A DNA stretch of 62,453 bases from an uncultured Megasphaera sp. (GCA_934202965.1 CAKPYN010000013.1:1-62453), one strand, 5' to 3'. Numbered from the stretch's first letter, positions 7,452-16,818 are shown. A program made the numbers and translations. Notes: generated from the sequence alone by a model not told the origin.

Positions 7452-9401
7452 TTATACTTGTTTGCGGCGAATCAGACCTATTAATAGAGCTGCCACGACA
7501 ACACCTACAGCTAATGAAACTAGATACATCGGCCAATTGACGACAACACCAAATACGAAAATACCACCATGCGGTGCCGGAACTGTGCAGCCAAAGAGCA
7601 TAGAAAGGGCACCAGAAACAGCGGCTCCTATCGCACATGGCGGAATAATATGTACCGGATCGGCTGCCGCAAAGGGAATGGCACCTTCTGTAATAAACGA
7701 TAAGCCCATGATAAAGTTGGTAATCGTTGACTGCCGTTCTTTCGGCGTAAATTTGCCCTTGAATAGTAACATAGCCAAGGCAATCGCTATGGGCGGAACC
7801 ATACCGCCAATCATGACAGAAGCCATGATTCCGGAACTAACGGCCTCGCCAGCTGCATTCAGTAAAGAAGCTGTACCAAAAACATACGCAGCTTTATTAA
7901 TCGGCCCGCCAAAATCAATCGACATCATGCCGCCAAGAATAAATCCTAAGGCAACACGGCTAGTCGTAGTCATGCTGTTGAGCATATCTGCCAGCCAGCT
8001 ATTAAATAAAGCAGTTGGGGGATTAATCACATACGACATAATAATCCCCATTAAAACCAACCCTAACACAGGATAGATCAAAATCGGTTTCGTCCCCTCT
8101 AACGCTTGGGGGAGACGGGCAAATATTTTTTTAAGCAAAAGGATTAAATAACCGCCAATAAATCCGGCAAAAAGAGCTCCAAAAAAGCCAGACCCACCGG
8201 TTGAGGCTAAAAAGCCGCCAACGATACCCGGCATTAATGCCGGTCGTTCGCCAATACTCATGGCAATATACCCAGATAAAATAGGCAGCATCATACTAAA
8301 TGCCAAGCCGCCAATTTGTTTAAGAAAAGCTGCCAGAGGCATGCCTGTCCCAAATTGCGCTGTTCCGGCATGCTGCATATCAAACAGAAAGGCCAGGGCA
8401 ATTAAGATGCCACCGCCAATAACAAAGGGCAGCATGTGAGATACACCATTCATCAGATGTTTGTAAATCTGCCGTCCTGCGCTTTCCGTTCTTTCACTGT
8501 CCGCAAGTACAGCCTTGTCCGCAGGTTCTTCCTTTCCTTGGAACAACGGCGCCTTGCCATCTAAAATCGTTTGTATTAATTCTTCCGGAGTCTTGATGCC
8601 GTTGGCCACTTTCGTGAAGATAACCGGTTTGCCAACAAACCTCTGTATAGGAACATCTTTATCACAAGCCACAATAATACCGGCAGCTCGTTGAATATCT
8701 GCGGCCGTTAACTGATTCTTTACGCCGCCGGAACCATTGGTTTCTACTTTGATAGATATATTCATCATTTCGGCTTTATGTTCCAACGCTTCCGCTGCCA
8801 TATAAGTATGCGCAATACCTGTAGGGCATGCCGTAACAGCTGCAATAAATGGCTTTGGCGATTCTGATACCTCATTATGCCTATCAGCTGCTTGTGCGGT
8901 TTCAGTCTGCACCGTTTGGGTTTCTTGTTCTTCCGCAGCAAGCTGCGCCGTTTCTGCGTTATCAATGATAGTCATATATTCTTCTGCCGTTTTGGCCTGC
9001 ATCAGATTCTCTCTAAATGCATCATCCATGAGCAATCGGCTTAGTCGACTTAATACGTCTAAATGTACATTCGCTCCATCTGCCGGTGCTGCAATAAGGA
9101 AAAATAGATATGCCGGCTCATCATCCAAACTTTCATAATCAACGCCGCTTCTAACAATCATTGAAGCTAATCCCGGCATCTTTACAGCATCGGTCTTGGC
9201 GTGGGGGATAGCAATGCCTTCACCAATACCGGTACTGCCTTCTTCCTCACGAGCGAACACGCATTTTTTATAAGTTTCCTTGTCATTCAGATTACCGCTT
9301 GCAGCCATTAAATCTACAAGACGGTCAATGGCTACTTTTTTATCTGTTGCCGCAGCTTGTAAATCAATACTTTCTCTGTGCAGTAAATCTACAATACGCA
9401 T
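7452..9401 (-). CDS. fruA: Fructose-specific PTS enzyme IIABC
   Basis: This 649-residue inner-membrane protein imports fructose and phosphorylates it to fructose-1-phosphate. Domain order is EIIA (about 1-150, phospho-His67 in GEGIAIPHAKT), a Q/T/E-rich linker, EIIB (about 183-285, phospho-Cys192 in TACPTGIAHTYMAAEALE) and EIIC (about 310-645, many membrane segments, including the GGxLAS-type loop). It lies 30 bases after fruK and is followed by ptsH. The arrangement and the 1-phosphofructokinase neighbour fix fructose as the substrate class. Confidence 0.96.
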   Translation of the reverse strand: MRIVDLLHRESIDLQAAATDKKVAIDRLVDLMAASGNLNDKETYKKCVFAREEEGSTGIGEGIAIPHAKTDAVKMPGLASMIVRSGVDYESLDDEPAYLFFLIAAPADGANVHLDVLSRLSRLLMDDAFRENLMQAKTAEEYMTIIDNAETAQLAAEEQETQTVQTETAQAADRHNEVSESPKPFIAAVTACPTGIAHTYMAAEALEHKAEMMNISIKVETNGSGGVKNQLTAADIQRAAGIIVACDKDVPIQRFVGKPVIFTKVANGIKTPEELIQTILDGKAPLFQGKEEPADKAVLADSERTESAGRQIYKHLMNGVSHMLPFVIGGGILIALAFLFDMQHAGTAQFGTGMPLAAFLKQIGGLAFSMMLPILSGYIAMSIGERPALMPGIVGGFLASTGGSGFFGALFAGFIGGYLILLLKKIFARLPQALEGTKPILIYPVLGLVLMGIIMSYVINPPTALFNSWLADMLNSMTTTSRVALGFILGGMMSIDFGGPINKAAYVFGTASLLNAAGEAVSSGIMASVMIGGMVPPIAIALAMLLFKGKFTPKERQSTITNFIMGLSFITEGAIPFAAADPVHIIPPCAIGAAVSGALSMLFGCTVPAPHGGIFVFGVVVNWPMYLVSLAVGVVVAALLIGLIRRKQV

Positions 9402-9431
9402 AGGGCTAACATCCTTTCTGTTGTATACAAA

Positions 9432-10343
9432 CTATGATACTATGGTTTGATATAACGACATAATTTCTTCTTTGGTTGCCAGCCATTCATGAAATGCCGA
9501 AGCACTGCCAGCGCAAATACCCATTTTTAATGCTTCCTGCAGCGTACCGCCAGATGCAGAAAATCCTGCCAAGAATCCCGCTACCATGCTGTCGCCGGCT
9601 CCAACAGAGTTTACCAGCATACCGGCAGGGGAGGGCATTTGATAGATACGTCCATCTTCACCGGCCAGAATGGCACCGTCTTTACCACGCGATACTAATA
9701 CATTACGCGCGCCCATTGTTTGCAGCCGTTTGGCACAAATCGTAATTTCTTCAGCCGTATGCAATTCTGCACTAAATAATTCGCCTAGTTCAAACTGATT
9801 CGGCTTAATTAAAAATGGCCGGTATTTCAAAACTTTTTTCAGCAAATTGCCCGTAGCATCTACTACCACTTTAACCGGTCGAGCCTGCAGCTGTTTTAAA
9901 ATATCTTCATATATCGTATCCGGAATATCAGCAGGTATACTTCCAGCTAGGACCAATATATCGGTATCAGAAATACCTTGTATTTGTTCCATCAGCATCT
10001 GCAGTTTCTCTTGCGGGATATGCGGTCCTGTTCCATTAACAGCCGTTTCCTGGTTAGAACTTATTTTTAAATTGATACGCGAATAGCCTTCATTTAACGG
10101 TATAAATTGAGCCACGCCGCCATGTTTTTCTACTAACCGCTGTATTTCTTTTCCAGTAAAACCAGCCGTAAATCCCAGCATTTTTGCAGGAATCTGTAAA
10201 TGGCCCAGCACTAAAGCTACATTAATTCCTTTACCACCAGGATAAATCATTTCCCTATGAGCCCGATTAATTTCTCCTACAGCAAAATCATCCATATACA
10301 CCACATAATCCAACGAGGGATTAAAGGTTACTGTATAAATCAA
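9432..10343 (-). CDS. fruK: 1-phosphofructokinase
   Basis: FruK phosphorylates fructose-1-phosphate to fructose-1,6-bisphosphate, which feeds glycolysis. The 303-residue protein is a PfkB-family kinase. It begins MIYTVTFNPSLDYVVYMDDF and has the GGKGINVA substrate-binding motif at about residues 37-44. The PfkB signature VNSVGAGDSMVAGFLAG with catalytic Asp is near residue 250. Its start overlaps the fruR stop by four bases (ATGA), indicating translational coupling within the fru operon. Confidence 0.96.
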   Translation of the reverse strand: MIYTVTFNPSLDYVVYMDDFAVGEINRAHREMIYPGGKGINVALVLGHLQIPAKMLGFTAGFTGKEIQRLVEKHGGVAQFIPLNEGYSRINLKISSNQETAVNGTGPHIPQEKLQMLMEQIQGISDTDILVLAGSIPADIPDTIYEDILKQLQARPVKVVVDATGNLLKKVLKYRPFLIKPNQFELGELFSAELHTAEEITICAKRLQTMGARNVLVSRGKDGAILAGEDGRIYQMPSPAGMLVNSVGAGDSMVAGFLAGFSASGGTLQEALKMGICAGSASAFHEWLATKEEIMSLYQTIVS

Positions 10344-11098
10344 AGTACATGCACCTCCGTAAGCCGTTGATAGGGAGTATAATCTACAACATCTTTACCC
10401 TTAGCTGTAATAATCGCAACTTGTTTTACATCTGCAAAGGTAATATGCGCGGATAAACCGAATTTACTGCCATCGGCCAACACATAGGCCTTCATGCATT
10501 TAGCAACAGCTGCCCGTTTGCAAACCGCTTCTTCATCATCCGGGGTAGTACAGCCCGTTTTAACCGTAATACCATTGGCTCCAAAAAAACCTCGGGTAAA
10601 ATGATATCTCTCCAGCATATCCCGCATTTCACTGCCAATTATCGCTTCTGTTTTTCCTTTTACCCGTCCCGGCAATATATATACCTTGACATCGTTGCGA
10701 CCCAATTTTTGTGCAAGGGGAATACTATTGGTAACAAACGTTGCTTCTGAACCAACTAAAAATTCTGCCATTTGTTCTACTGTTGAGCCGGCATCTAAAT
10801 ACACAAAATCATTTTTATTGATTTTCTCTGCTGCAAATTTGGCAATACGCCGCTTATCCAACATATAGAATGAATATTTTTCCTGCAGATTTTCCATATC
10901 GGCTTCATACGAAAATTCTTTAACGGCTGTCGCGCCGCCATGAACCCGTTTCAACCGTCCTTGCTTATCTAAGGCAAATAAATCTCGACGTACCGTTGAC
11001 TCCGATATATCCAAAAAATTAACAAGTTCTTGTACAGAAATAGCTCCACTAATATTCACTATTTTTACGATCTCATTCTGCCTCTCTTCGGTTAACAT
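10340..11098 (-). CDS. fruR: DeoR-family transcriptional regulator of the fructose operon
   Basis: A 252-residue DeoR-type repressor: an N-terminal winged helix (residues 1-57, ISVQELVNFLDISESTVRRDL) and a C-terminal sugar-phosphate sensor domain (DeoRC) with the GSTVEQMAEFL and GANGI-type loops. As first gene of the operon it probably represses its own promoter and is released by fructose-1-phosphate, as in Gram-positive fru operons (inferred). Four 10-bp tandem repeats overlap the promoter and are the likely operator. Confidence 0.94.
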   Translation of the reverse strand: MLTEERQNEIVKIVNISGAISVQELVNFLDISESTVRRDLFALDKQGRLKRVHGGATAVKEFSYEADMENLQEKYSFYMLDKRRIAKFAAEKINKNDFVYLDAGSTVEQMAEFLVGSEATFVTNSIPLAQKLGRNDVKVYILPGRVKGKTEAIIGSEMRDMLERYHFTRGFFGANGITVKTGCTTPDDEEAVCKRAAVAKCMKAYVLADGSKFGLSAHITFADVKQVAIITAKGKDVVDYTPYQRLTEVHVL

Positions 11099-11123
11099 GA
11101 TTCCACCTCGTTTCTATAGCTGT

Positions 11124-11174
11124 ATTATATATTCATTTTCAATCATTTTCAATCATTTTCAATTATTTTCAGCC
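11124..11174 (-). promoter_or_regulatory. fru operon promoter with four 10-bp tandem operator repeats
   Basis: Minus strand: -35 TTGAAA (11147-11152), 17-base spacer, -10 TATAAT (11124-11129). Four direct repeats of the form ATTTTCAATC (plus strand) run from 11135 to 11174, one every ten bases, covering the -35 and spacer. One helical turn per repeat places all copies on the same face of the DNA, fitting an oligomeric DeoR-type repressor. Confidence 0.8.
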
Positions 11175-11295
11175 ATTATTCACATAAAGTACGTATCACT
11201 GCATCATTATGTTTTTTAATTATATCTGTATAGCTCCAATATAGTTGCCCAATACTATTCTGACCTAATTGAGCTCTTTATCTTTTGTCTTTCTA

Positions 11296-11331
11296 TGGTA
11301 TAATACTATATAAAAATTATACAGTATTATG
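11296..11331 (+). promoter_or_regulatory. Extended -10 promoter with overlapping inverted repeat, upstream of abgT
   Basis: TGGTATAAT (TGnTATAAT) at 11296-11304 fits an extended -10. The arms ATAATACT (11300-11307) and AGTATTAT (11323-11330) form an inverted repeat overlapping it, a possible operator. The rest of 11175-11448 holds no gene that I can see. Confidence 0.5.
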
Positions 11332-11448
11332 GTTACACAACATATCATGCTATACAAAAACACCTATAAACATAGGGAATACATCTGCCTATTATGAAAT
11401 GACTATACCATATACATGTATCAATACCACATCATTGAGGAGGTATAC

Positions 11449-12982
11449 ATGATACCACCTACACGATTTACCCATCACAACACGCCGCATCCATGGCTCA
11501 AAAGGTTAGAAACATTAGGAAATGCACTGCCAAATCCGGCTATTCTTTTTCTTATGCTGCTTATCCTATTAGCCGTCATATCCTATATCATGCAGCTGTT
11601 CGATCTTACCTCTAGATCCTAAAACCCAAGACGTTATTCACATAAAAAGCTTAATCAGTGCAGAGGGATTGGATTGGTTATTGTCGAACCTTATCAAAAA
11701 CTATATTAATTTTCCACCTTTAGGCATGATCATTGTCCTGACATTTGGGTTGGGCGTTGCTTCAGAAACGGGATTTTTAGAAACATTAATCCACCATTCT
11801 ATGCATAATATTCCCAAACGGTATGTAACATTAGCTGTTGTATTTATTAGTTTAATGAGCCATTTGGCTTCGGATGCGGCAATTGTCATTATGCCTCCGT
11901 TAGCGGCAATGTTATTTTATTCCATGGGGAGACACCCTCTCGTTGGTTTTGCTTGCTCATTGGCCGCTATCTATTCTGGATTTACAGCGAACTTACTGAT
12001 TGTTACAACCGATGTCCTTTTATCCGGCATTACAACCCAAGCCGTTCGCATTATTGATCCTACGCTTACTGTATCGCCAATCGATAATTGGTATTTTATG
12101 GCTTTTGCCGTCTTTTATCTCACAGCAGTCACGACATTGATTACGGAAAAGTTTGTAGAACCTCGTTTAGGGGTATACGATCCTGCTCACGCCAATGGGC
12201 AATTACAAATGCCTGATGTTTCTGAAGACGAAAAGAAAGCACTGAGACACTGCGGCATTGCGGCTCTTGTCTATATCGCCATTGTCGTATTACTCGCTTT
12301 TCCGGATAATGGATTGCTGCGTAATCCTCAAACTCATTCTCTGTTGGGTTCGCCACTTCTTCGCGGCGTTATCCCATTGCTTTGCGGATTTTTATTAACC
12401 ATTGGACTGACGTATGGTATTTCGTTAAAAAAAATAAAAAATGCCGAAGATATGATACAATGCATGTCTAACGCCGTAAAGCGATTATCCGGTTTTCTCG
12501 TCATGGCTTTCTTTATTGCTCAGTTTATCGCAGCCTTTGCGTGGACAAATATGGCATCTATTATCGCCATGAAAGGTGCCGCATTTTTGCAAGGTATTGG
12601 CATGACGGGTCTTCCCACATTGCTTTGCTTTATGTTATTCGGCCAGTTTATGGGCATTTTTATGTCTAGCGGTTCCGCTGTATGGGCGCTATTATCAACC
12701 GTTTTTGTCCCGATGTTTATGCTGCTAGGATATCATCCTGCCTTTGTTCAAGTTGCCTTTCGCGCCGGTGATGGGGCTTTAAATACGGTTGCTTTAGTCA
12801 ATCCATTTTTGCCTATCTTTTTAGAAGTAATTCGTAAATATAAGAAGAATAGCGGTATTGGCACTTACTTATCATTAATGTTTCCCTATGCTGCAGGCTT
12901 CCTCATTATGTGGTATTGTTTATTTATTTTCTGGTACTGCATTGGCTGGCCTGTCGGTCCTGGTATTCCACAACATTTGTAA
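11449..12982 (+). pseudogene. AbgT-family (p-aminobenzoyl-glutamate) transporter, frameshifted
   Basis: AbgT proteins are 12-TM carriers for p-aminobenzoyl-glutamate; some members export sulfonamides. The N-terminal part starts at 11449 after GAGGAGG, encodes about 57 residues including TM1 (NALPNPAILFLMLLILLAVI), and stops at 11622. The rest continues in the next frame: reading GAT CCT AAA just before that stop restores DPKTQDVIHIKSLISAEGLD, the normal continuation, and runs open to 12982. The break is near 11610-11617 (one extra or two missing bases by TCTAGATCC). All else looks intact, so it is a recent inactivation, a sequencing error, or less likely a recoding site. It ends at a strong terminator. 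Confidence 0.85.
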
Positions 12983-12989
12983 ATCTAAA

Positions 12990-13027
12990 AAATCTGTCGC
13001 ATTATACAGAGCGACAGATTTTTTTAT
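12990..13027 (+). terminator. Terminator after the AbgT gene
   Basis: AATCTGTCGC and GCGACAGATT arms around a ten-base loop, then T-rich sequence. Confidence 0.9.
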
Positions 13028-13071
13028 TTATGGGTATACAATAACTTGGAACTATTATAAAATAAGCAGCG

Positions 13072-13100
13072 TTGAAAGGTAATAACCCGTATGATATAAT
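13072..13100 (+). promoter_or_regulatory. Promoter of the threonine aldolase-like gene
   Basis: TTGAAA, 17-base spacer, TATAAT with an upstream TG, 44 bases before the start codon. Confidence 0.7.
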
Positions 13101-13143
13101 TCATGAATAATAGACACTGTAAAAACAAGGGGAGGTATTTGAA

Positions 13144-14175
13144 ATGATACGATTCAACAATGACTATAATCACGGAGCCTTTGAATCCATTCTAAACAAA
13201 TTGACTGCTACCAATAGTACCAGTTATGCAGGATATGGCGAAGATACTTGGTGCGATAGAGCAAAATCAGTCATTCAACAACTGATTGATAGGGATGATG
13301 TACTGATACAATTTATTCCCGGCGCAACACAAGCAAACATTGTAGCTATCGCAGCATCTTTATCTCCTATTCAAAGTGTCATTGCCGCTGACACGGGACA
13401 CATTAATTGCCATGAAGCCGCTTCTATTGAAAACACGGGACATAAGATACTGGAACTTCCAAATACAAACGGCAAAATTACAGCGCAGCAGATCGCGGCA
13501 TGCGCAGCAAACTATTATGACAACGGCACTCCGGAATATCTAACAGAACCCAAAATGGTATATCTGTCTTTTCCAACGGAACAAGGGACATTGTATTCCA
13601 AACAGGAGTTATGTGACATCCATAAGGTCTGCAAGAAATACGGTATCTATTTGTTTGTTGATGGTGCAAGAATGGGATATGGTCTTGGCGCAGAAAATAA
13701 TGACGTAACACTGAAAGATTTTGCCGAATTGACAGATATATTTTACATCGGCGGAACAAAATGCGGTGCCTTATTCGGTGAAGCTATGATTATTACAACT
13801 GCGTCTCTCCAATACCGCTTCAAAGCTTATATGAAACAGCTCGGCGCAGTACTGGCCAAAAGCTGGCTGATGGGCCTGCAATTTACGTTGATGCTCGAAC
13901 ATGGGGAATATTTTGAAAGAACAAAGCACGCCGACGAATTGGCAATGCAAATCAAAGAGGCTTTTAAAACGAAAGGAATTCCATTGTGGGTCGATAGTTC
14001 TACGAATCAGCAATTTGTTATACTGACGGCACAGCAAAAAGAAACGCTGGCACAAGGTTACTATTTTGAAGAAGAAGGAACGACACAGCAAGGGACAATC
14101 GTTCGTTTTTGCACCAGTTGGGCAACGACACAACAAGAAATCGATGCACTGGTTACCGATATAGCCAACTTATAA
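13144..14175 (+). CDS. Low-specificity threonine aldolase family PLP enzyme
   Basis: A 343-residue fold-type I PLP enzyme of the beta-eliminating lyase family. Family members split L-threonine or L-allo-threonine to glycine and acetaldehyde, or act on other beta-hydroxy amino acids. The cofactor Lys lies in YIGGTKCGAL near residue 205, and the preceding VDGARMGYG carries the Asp that binds the PLP ring nitrogen. The N-terminal block RFNNDYNHGAFESIL differs slightly from the classical SDTVT start, so exact substrate is uncertain. GGGGAGG precedes the ATG. It is monocistronic with its own promoter and terminator. Confidence 0.88.
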   Translation: MIRFNNDYNHGAFESILNKLTATNSTSYAGYGEDTWCDRAKSVIQQLIDRDDVLIQFIPGATQANIVAIAASLSPIQSVIAADTGHINCHEAASIENTGHKILELPNTNGKITAQQIAACAANYYDNGTPEYLTEPKMVYLSFPTEQGTLYSKQELCDIHKVCKKYGIYLFVDGARMGYGLGAENNDVTLKDFAELTDIFYIGGTKCGALFGEAMIITTASLQYRFKAYMKQLGAVLAKSWLMGLQFTLMLEHGEYFERTKHADELAMQIKEAFKTKGIPLWVDSSTNQQFVILTAQQKETLAQGYYFEEEGTTQQGTIVRFCTSWATTQQEIDALVTDIANL

Positions 14176-14230
14176 TACTCAAAAATTTTATGCCAAACCT
14201 GGCGATTGTTATATTTTATTGCCCTAAGAC

Positions 14231-14273
14231 AAAAAAGAGAACGAGCCCATATGTCGACTCGCTCTCTTTTTTT
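14231..14273. terminator. Bidirectional terminator between aldolase and MFS genes
   Basis: AAAAAAGAGA.ACGAG pairs with CTCGC.TCTCTTTTTTT, with A and T tracts on both flanks, between two convergent genes. Confidence 0.8.
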
Positions 14274-14327
14274 ATTTGACGATGACCCAATCATATCCGA
14301 CAAGGGAACATATACAAGCACGGCATA

Positions 14328-15611
14328 TTATTTCTGAGACTGCACATGCTGTATATCCCATGTATCGGAAGAAGCAGCACGAATACCATGCCGTGTTTTA
14401 TATTTCAATATAATCATAATCAACAGAGAAGATACGAAACAAATAGCGAAAAACTGTAAGGTAATCGTATAACTATTGGTTGTTTCTTTGATCCAAGACA
14501 GGAGCAGGGGACCGGCAACACCAGCTGCACCCCAAGCTGTTAATACACGGCCATGAATGGCACTCAGTGATTTCACGCCAAATAAATCACTTAAATAGGC
14601 TGGCATGCAAGAGAATCCGCCGCCATAGCAAGTAATGATAAGTAACACGATAATTTGAAAACTAAACGAATTGGTTTCTGTTGATAATTTGAAAAATGCT
14701 AAAATCTCAATCGCAAAAAACAAGAGATACGTATTGGCTCTGCCAATATAATCAGATACTGTTGCCCATGCAATACGCCCGGCACCATTCATAAAACCAA
14801 TGAATCCAACCATAGATGCTGCCGCTAACGGCGACATATGCACAACTTCCTGTGCCATCGGTGAAGCCACTGCCAGCAAAGCAATGCCGCAGGTAATATT
14901 GATGAAAAAAAGCCACCAAATCGTATAAAACTGCCATTGTTTCATGGCCTGTGCCAAGGAAAATTGAGGCATAGCATTGGCATACACAGGCCGTACTTTT
15001 TGTTCAGCCATTTGCAATGCAGTATCTTTCTGCGGTACTTCATTGGCTTTTGGAGGTGCAAGATAAAAAGACGAAGCTGTCATAATTCCCATATAAATGA
15101 TGCCTAATATCAAGAAATTATACATTAAGCCCATTTGCTGTACCAAAATCTGCATAATCGGTCCGGCAATCATACTAGCAAATCCAAATCCCATAATCGC
15201 TAAGCCAGTTGCAAAACCACGGTTGTCCGGAAACCATTTAACCAATGTCGATACTGGCGTAATATAGCCGGTTCCCAAACCAATGCCGCCAATAACACCA
15301 TAACATACATAGAGCAAAGGCAAACTGTGAACGTAAAAAGCTAATGCTGTCCCCAGCATACCGCATCCAAAAAAAGCAGCTGCCATACAACCTGATTTTT
15401 TAGGCCCTATTTTTTGTACCACACTGCCCAAACACCCAGCAGATAATCCTAAAAACAGAATAGCCAGAGAAAATGTCCACGTCGTTTCTTTCAACGTAAA
15501 TCCCATGGTTTCCATAATCGGTTTCGTCAAAACACTCCATGCATACACACTGCCAATGCAAATATGAATTCCTACAGCAGCCAGTGCAATACCCCAACGA
15601 TTTCGTTTCAT
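14328..15611 (-). CDS. MFS transporter, oxalate/formate antiporter (OFA) family
   Basis: A 427-residue inner-membrane carrier with 12 hydrophobic segments. The start RWGIALAAVGIHICIGSVYAWSVLTKP is the OFA-subfamily signature, and GIGLGTGYITPVSTLVKWFPDNRG is the family loop between TM4 and TM5. OFA carriers move small carboxylates such as oxalate, formate or lactate. The gene lies behind a ZTP riboswitch, which senses purine/one-carbon shortage, so formate is an attractive substrate (inference). GGAGAG precedes the start. A consensus promoter lies 165 bases upstream, so the leader is long. Confidence 0.92.
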   Translation of the reverse strand: MKRNRWGIALAAVGIHICIGSVYAWSVLTKPIMETMGFTLKETTWTFSLAILFLGLSAGCLGSVVQKIGPKKSGCMAAAFFGCGMLGTALAFYVHSLPLLYVCYGVIGGIGLGTGYITPVSTLVKWFPDNRGFATGLAIMGFGFASMIAGPIMQILVQQMGLMYNFLILGIIYMGIMTASSFYLAPPKANEVPQKDTALQMAEQKVRPVYANAMPQFSLAQAMKQWQFYTIWWLFFINITCGIALLAVASPMAQEVVHMSPLAAASMVGFIGFMNGAGRIAWATVSDYIGRANTYLLFFAIEILAFFKLSTETNSFSFQIIVLLIITCYGGGFSCMPAYLSDLFGVKSLSAIHGRVLTAWGAAGVAGPLLLSWIKETTNSYTITLQFFAICFVSSLLIMIILKYKTRHGIRAASSDTWDIQHVQSQK

Positions 15612-15648
15612 TGCGAATCTCTCCTTTTACAGACCAGCTGGTATGCAT

Positions 15649-15702
15649 AAAAAACGCCGACCGTCTGGTCAAAGAATAAATTATTCTGCCCAGACGGTCG
15701 GC
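15649..15702 (-). terminator. Riboswitch-controlled terminator before the OFA transporter
   Basis: Minus strand: 13-base perfect arms GCCGACCGTCTGG and CCAGACGGTCGGC, then GTTTTTT. The first arm contains CCGTCTGG, which is also the 3' half of the riboswitch core, so ligand binding and termination exclude each other. Confidence 0.9.
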
Positions 15703-15760
15703 ATTGTATGGCTGTGCAGTCCATGTGGTTATTCCACTTATCCGTCAGTCCTGCTCAGTT
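15687..15760 (-). promoter_or_regulatory. ZTP (pfl) riboswitch
   Basis: Minus-strand RNA has ACTGACGG, then the hairpin GTGGAATAACCAC, a short variable region, and CCGTCTGGGCA. This is the layout of the ZTP/pfl riboswitch (ACUGRCG...GUGG..CCAC...CCGCCUGGGCA). The ligand is ZTP/ZMP, the purine intermediate that builds up when 10-formyl-tetrahydrofolate is short. Because the 3' core overlaps the 5' terminator arm, ligand should turn the gene on. The call rests on motif matching by eye. Confidence 0.85.
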
Positions 15761-15776
15761 ATGTGATTGTAATGTC

Positions 15777-15805
15777 ATTATAGGCAATCTGCAGCGTATT
15801 GTCAA
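15777..15805 (-). promoter_or_regulatory. Consensus promoter of the riboswitch-OFA unit
   Basis: Minus strand TTGACA, 17 bases, TATAAT: a perfect sigma-A promoter, placed immediately after the carboxypeptidase stop codon. Confidence 0.92.
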
Positions 15806-15808
15806 CAC

Positions 15809-16792
15809 TTATGCTGATTTTGCAGTTTTAGCCGGTACCGTATCCGTATCGGTGCCATATTTTTGCTGTGCAGCCAACTCAGCTGCTTTTTTCTGTTTTT
15901 CTGCTACTTCTGTTAAAGTCTGGCCTGCCGGTGCCGTACGCATTACGTATACATTTTCCAATGGCTGCAAAACAGAAAAACCATATTTCATTAATTTCTG
16001 GGCATCACCAAAACGGTCGCCAGAATTAAAAATAACAGCAATAACGGTCCGATCATCTTGTGTTGCTGAAGCAATCAGGCAAGGACCGCCGGCATTGGTT
16101 GTACCCGTCTTGATACCATTTGCGCCAGGAAAACCACTCGTTAAGAAATAATTCGTAGTCGTACAATATTTTGTTCCGCCATTGATATAGGGCATATTAT
16201 ATTCACTATGGCTGACAGCATTACGAAATTCTGGCATCTTCATACCATACGCAGCAATTTTAGCCATATCGCGAACGGTGGAATAATGAGCGCTGTCCGG
16301 TAAGCCATGAGGATTTACAAAGTGTGTATTCGTACAGCCCAATGCTGATGCTTTAGCATTCATTTGATATACAAAATCTGCTTCTGTCGGTGCTACCGTT
16401 TCAGCTACGTCTACGGCTGCATCACAGCCGGATACAGTCATCATGCCGGTCATGGCATTGCGAAGCGTAACCTGGTCCCCTGGATATAATCCCAAAACAG
16501 ATGCATCGCTTTCCAAGTTCAACGAATCCTGGGTAATGCGAATCGGTTTATCTAAAATGCCTTGGGCTTTGCCCATTTCCAAGCCTAAGATACACGTCAT
16601 TACTTTCGTTGTACTGCCAGGATACGAACGCTGATCCGGATTTTTAGCATATAATTCATTGCCTGTATCCGCATCCATTACATACGCCATCTGTGCATCT
16701 ATAGATGGTTGATCAACGGTTTCTGCAAAAACACTGGCAGTCATGGCAAGGCACGCTGTCATTATTACTATCATTTTTCTTAAAGACATCAT
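15809..16792 (-). CDS. dacA: D-alanyl-D-alanine carboxypeptidase (S11/DacA family)
   Basis: Penicillin-binding protein that trims the terminal D-Ala from peptidoglycan pentapeptides, secreted or membrane-attached. The 327-residue product has a signal peptide (MMSLRKMIVIM...SVFA) and motif SxxK as S60-T-T-K63 in YPGSTTKVMT. KTG is at 228-230 in NGIKTGTTNAGG. The middle motif, normally SxN, reads S121-G-C123, so the conserved Asn is replaced by Cys. No obvious C-terminal amphipathic anchor is visible; the tail is Ala/Lys-rich. It follows rsmG by 26 bases in the mnmE-mnmG-rsmG direction and may be co-transcribed. Confidence 0.92.
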   Translation of the reverse strand: MMSLRKMIVIMTACLAMTASVFAETVDQPSIDAQMAYVMDADTGNELYAKNPDQRSYPGSTTKVMTCILGLEMGKAQGILDKPIRITQDSLNLESDASVLGLYPGDQVTLRNAMTGMMTVSGCDAAVDVAETVAPTEADFVYQMNAKASALGCTNTHFVNPHGLPDSAHYSTVRDMAKIAAYGMKMPEFRNAVSHSEYNMPYINGGTKYCTTTNYFLTSGFPGANGIKTGTTNAGGPCLIASATQDDRTVIAVIFNSGDRFGDAQKLMKYGFSVLQPLENVYVMRTAPAGQTLTEVAEKQKKAAELAAQQKYGTDTDTVPAKTAKSA

Positions 16793-16818
16793 TCATTCAC
16801 TTTCCTTCATCTTATATA

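Noticed and set aside
7432..8076. 214-codon frame opposite fruA
   Set aside because: Antisense shadow of the EIIC membrane domain; no ribosome site.
11135..11174. CRISPR-like repeat array
   Set aside because: Only four 10-bp contiguous repeats without spacers; best read as an operator.
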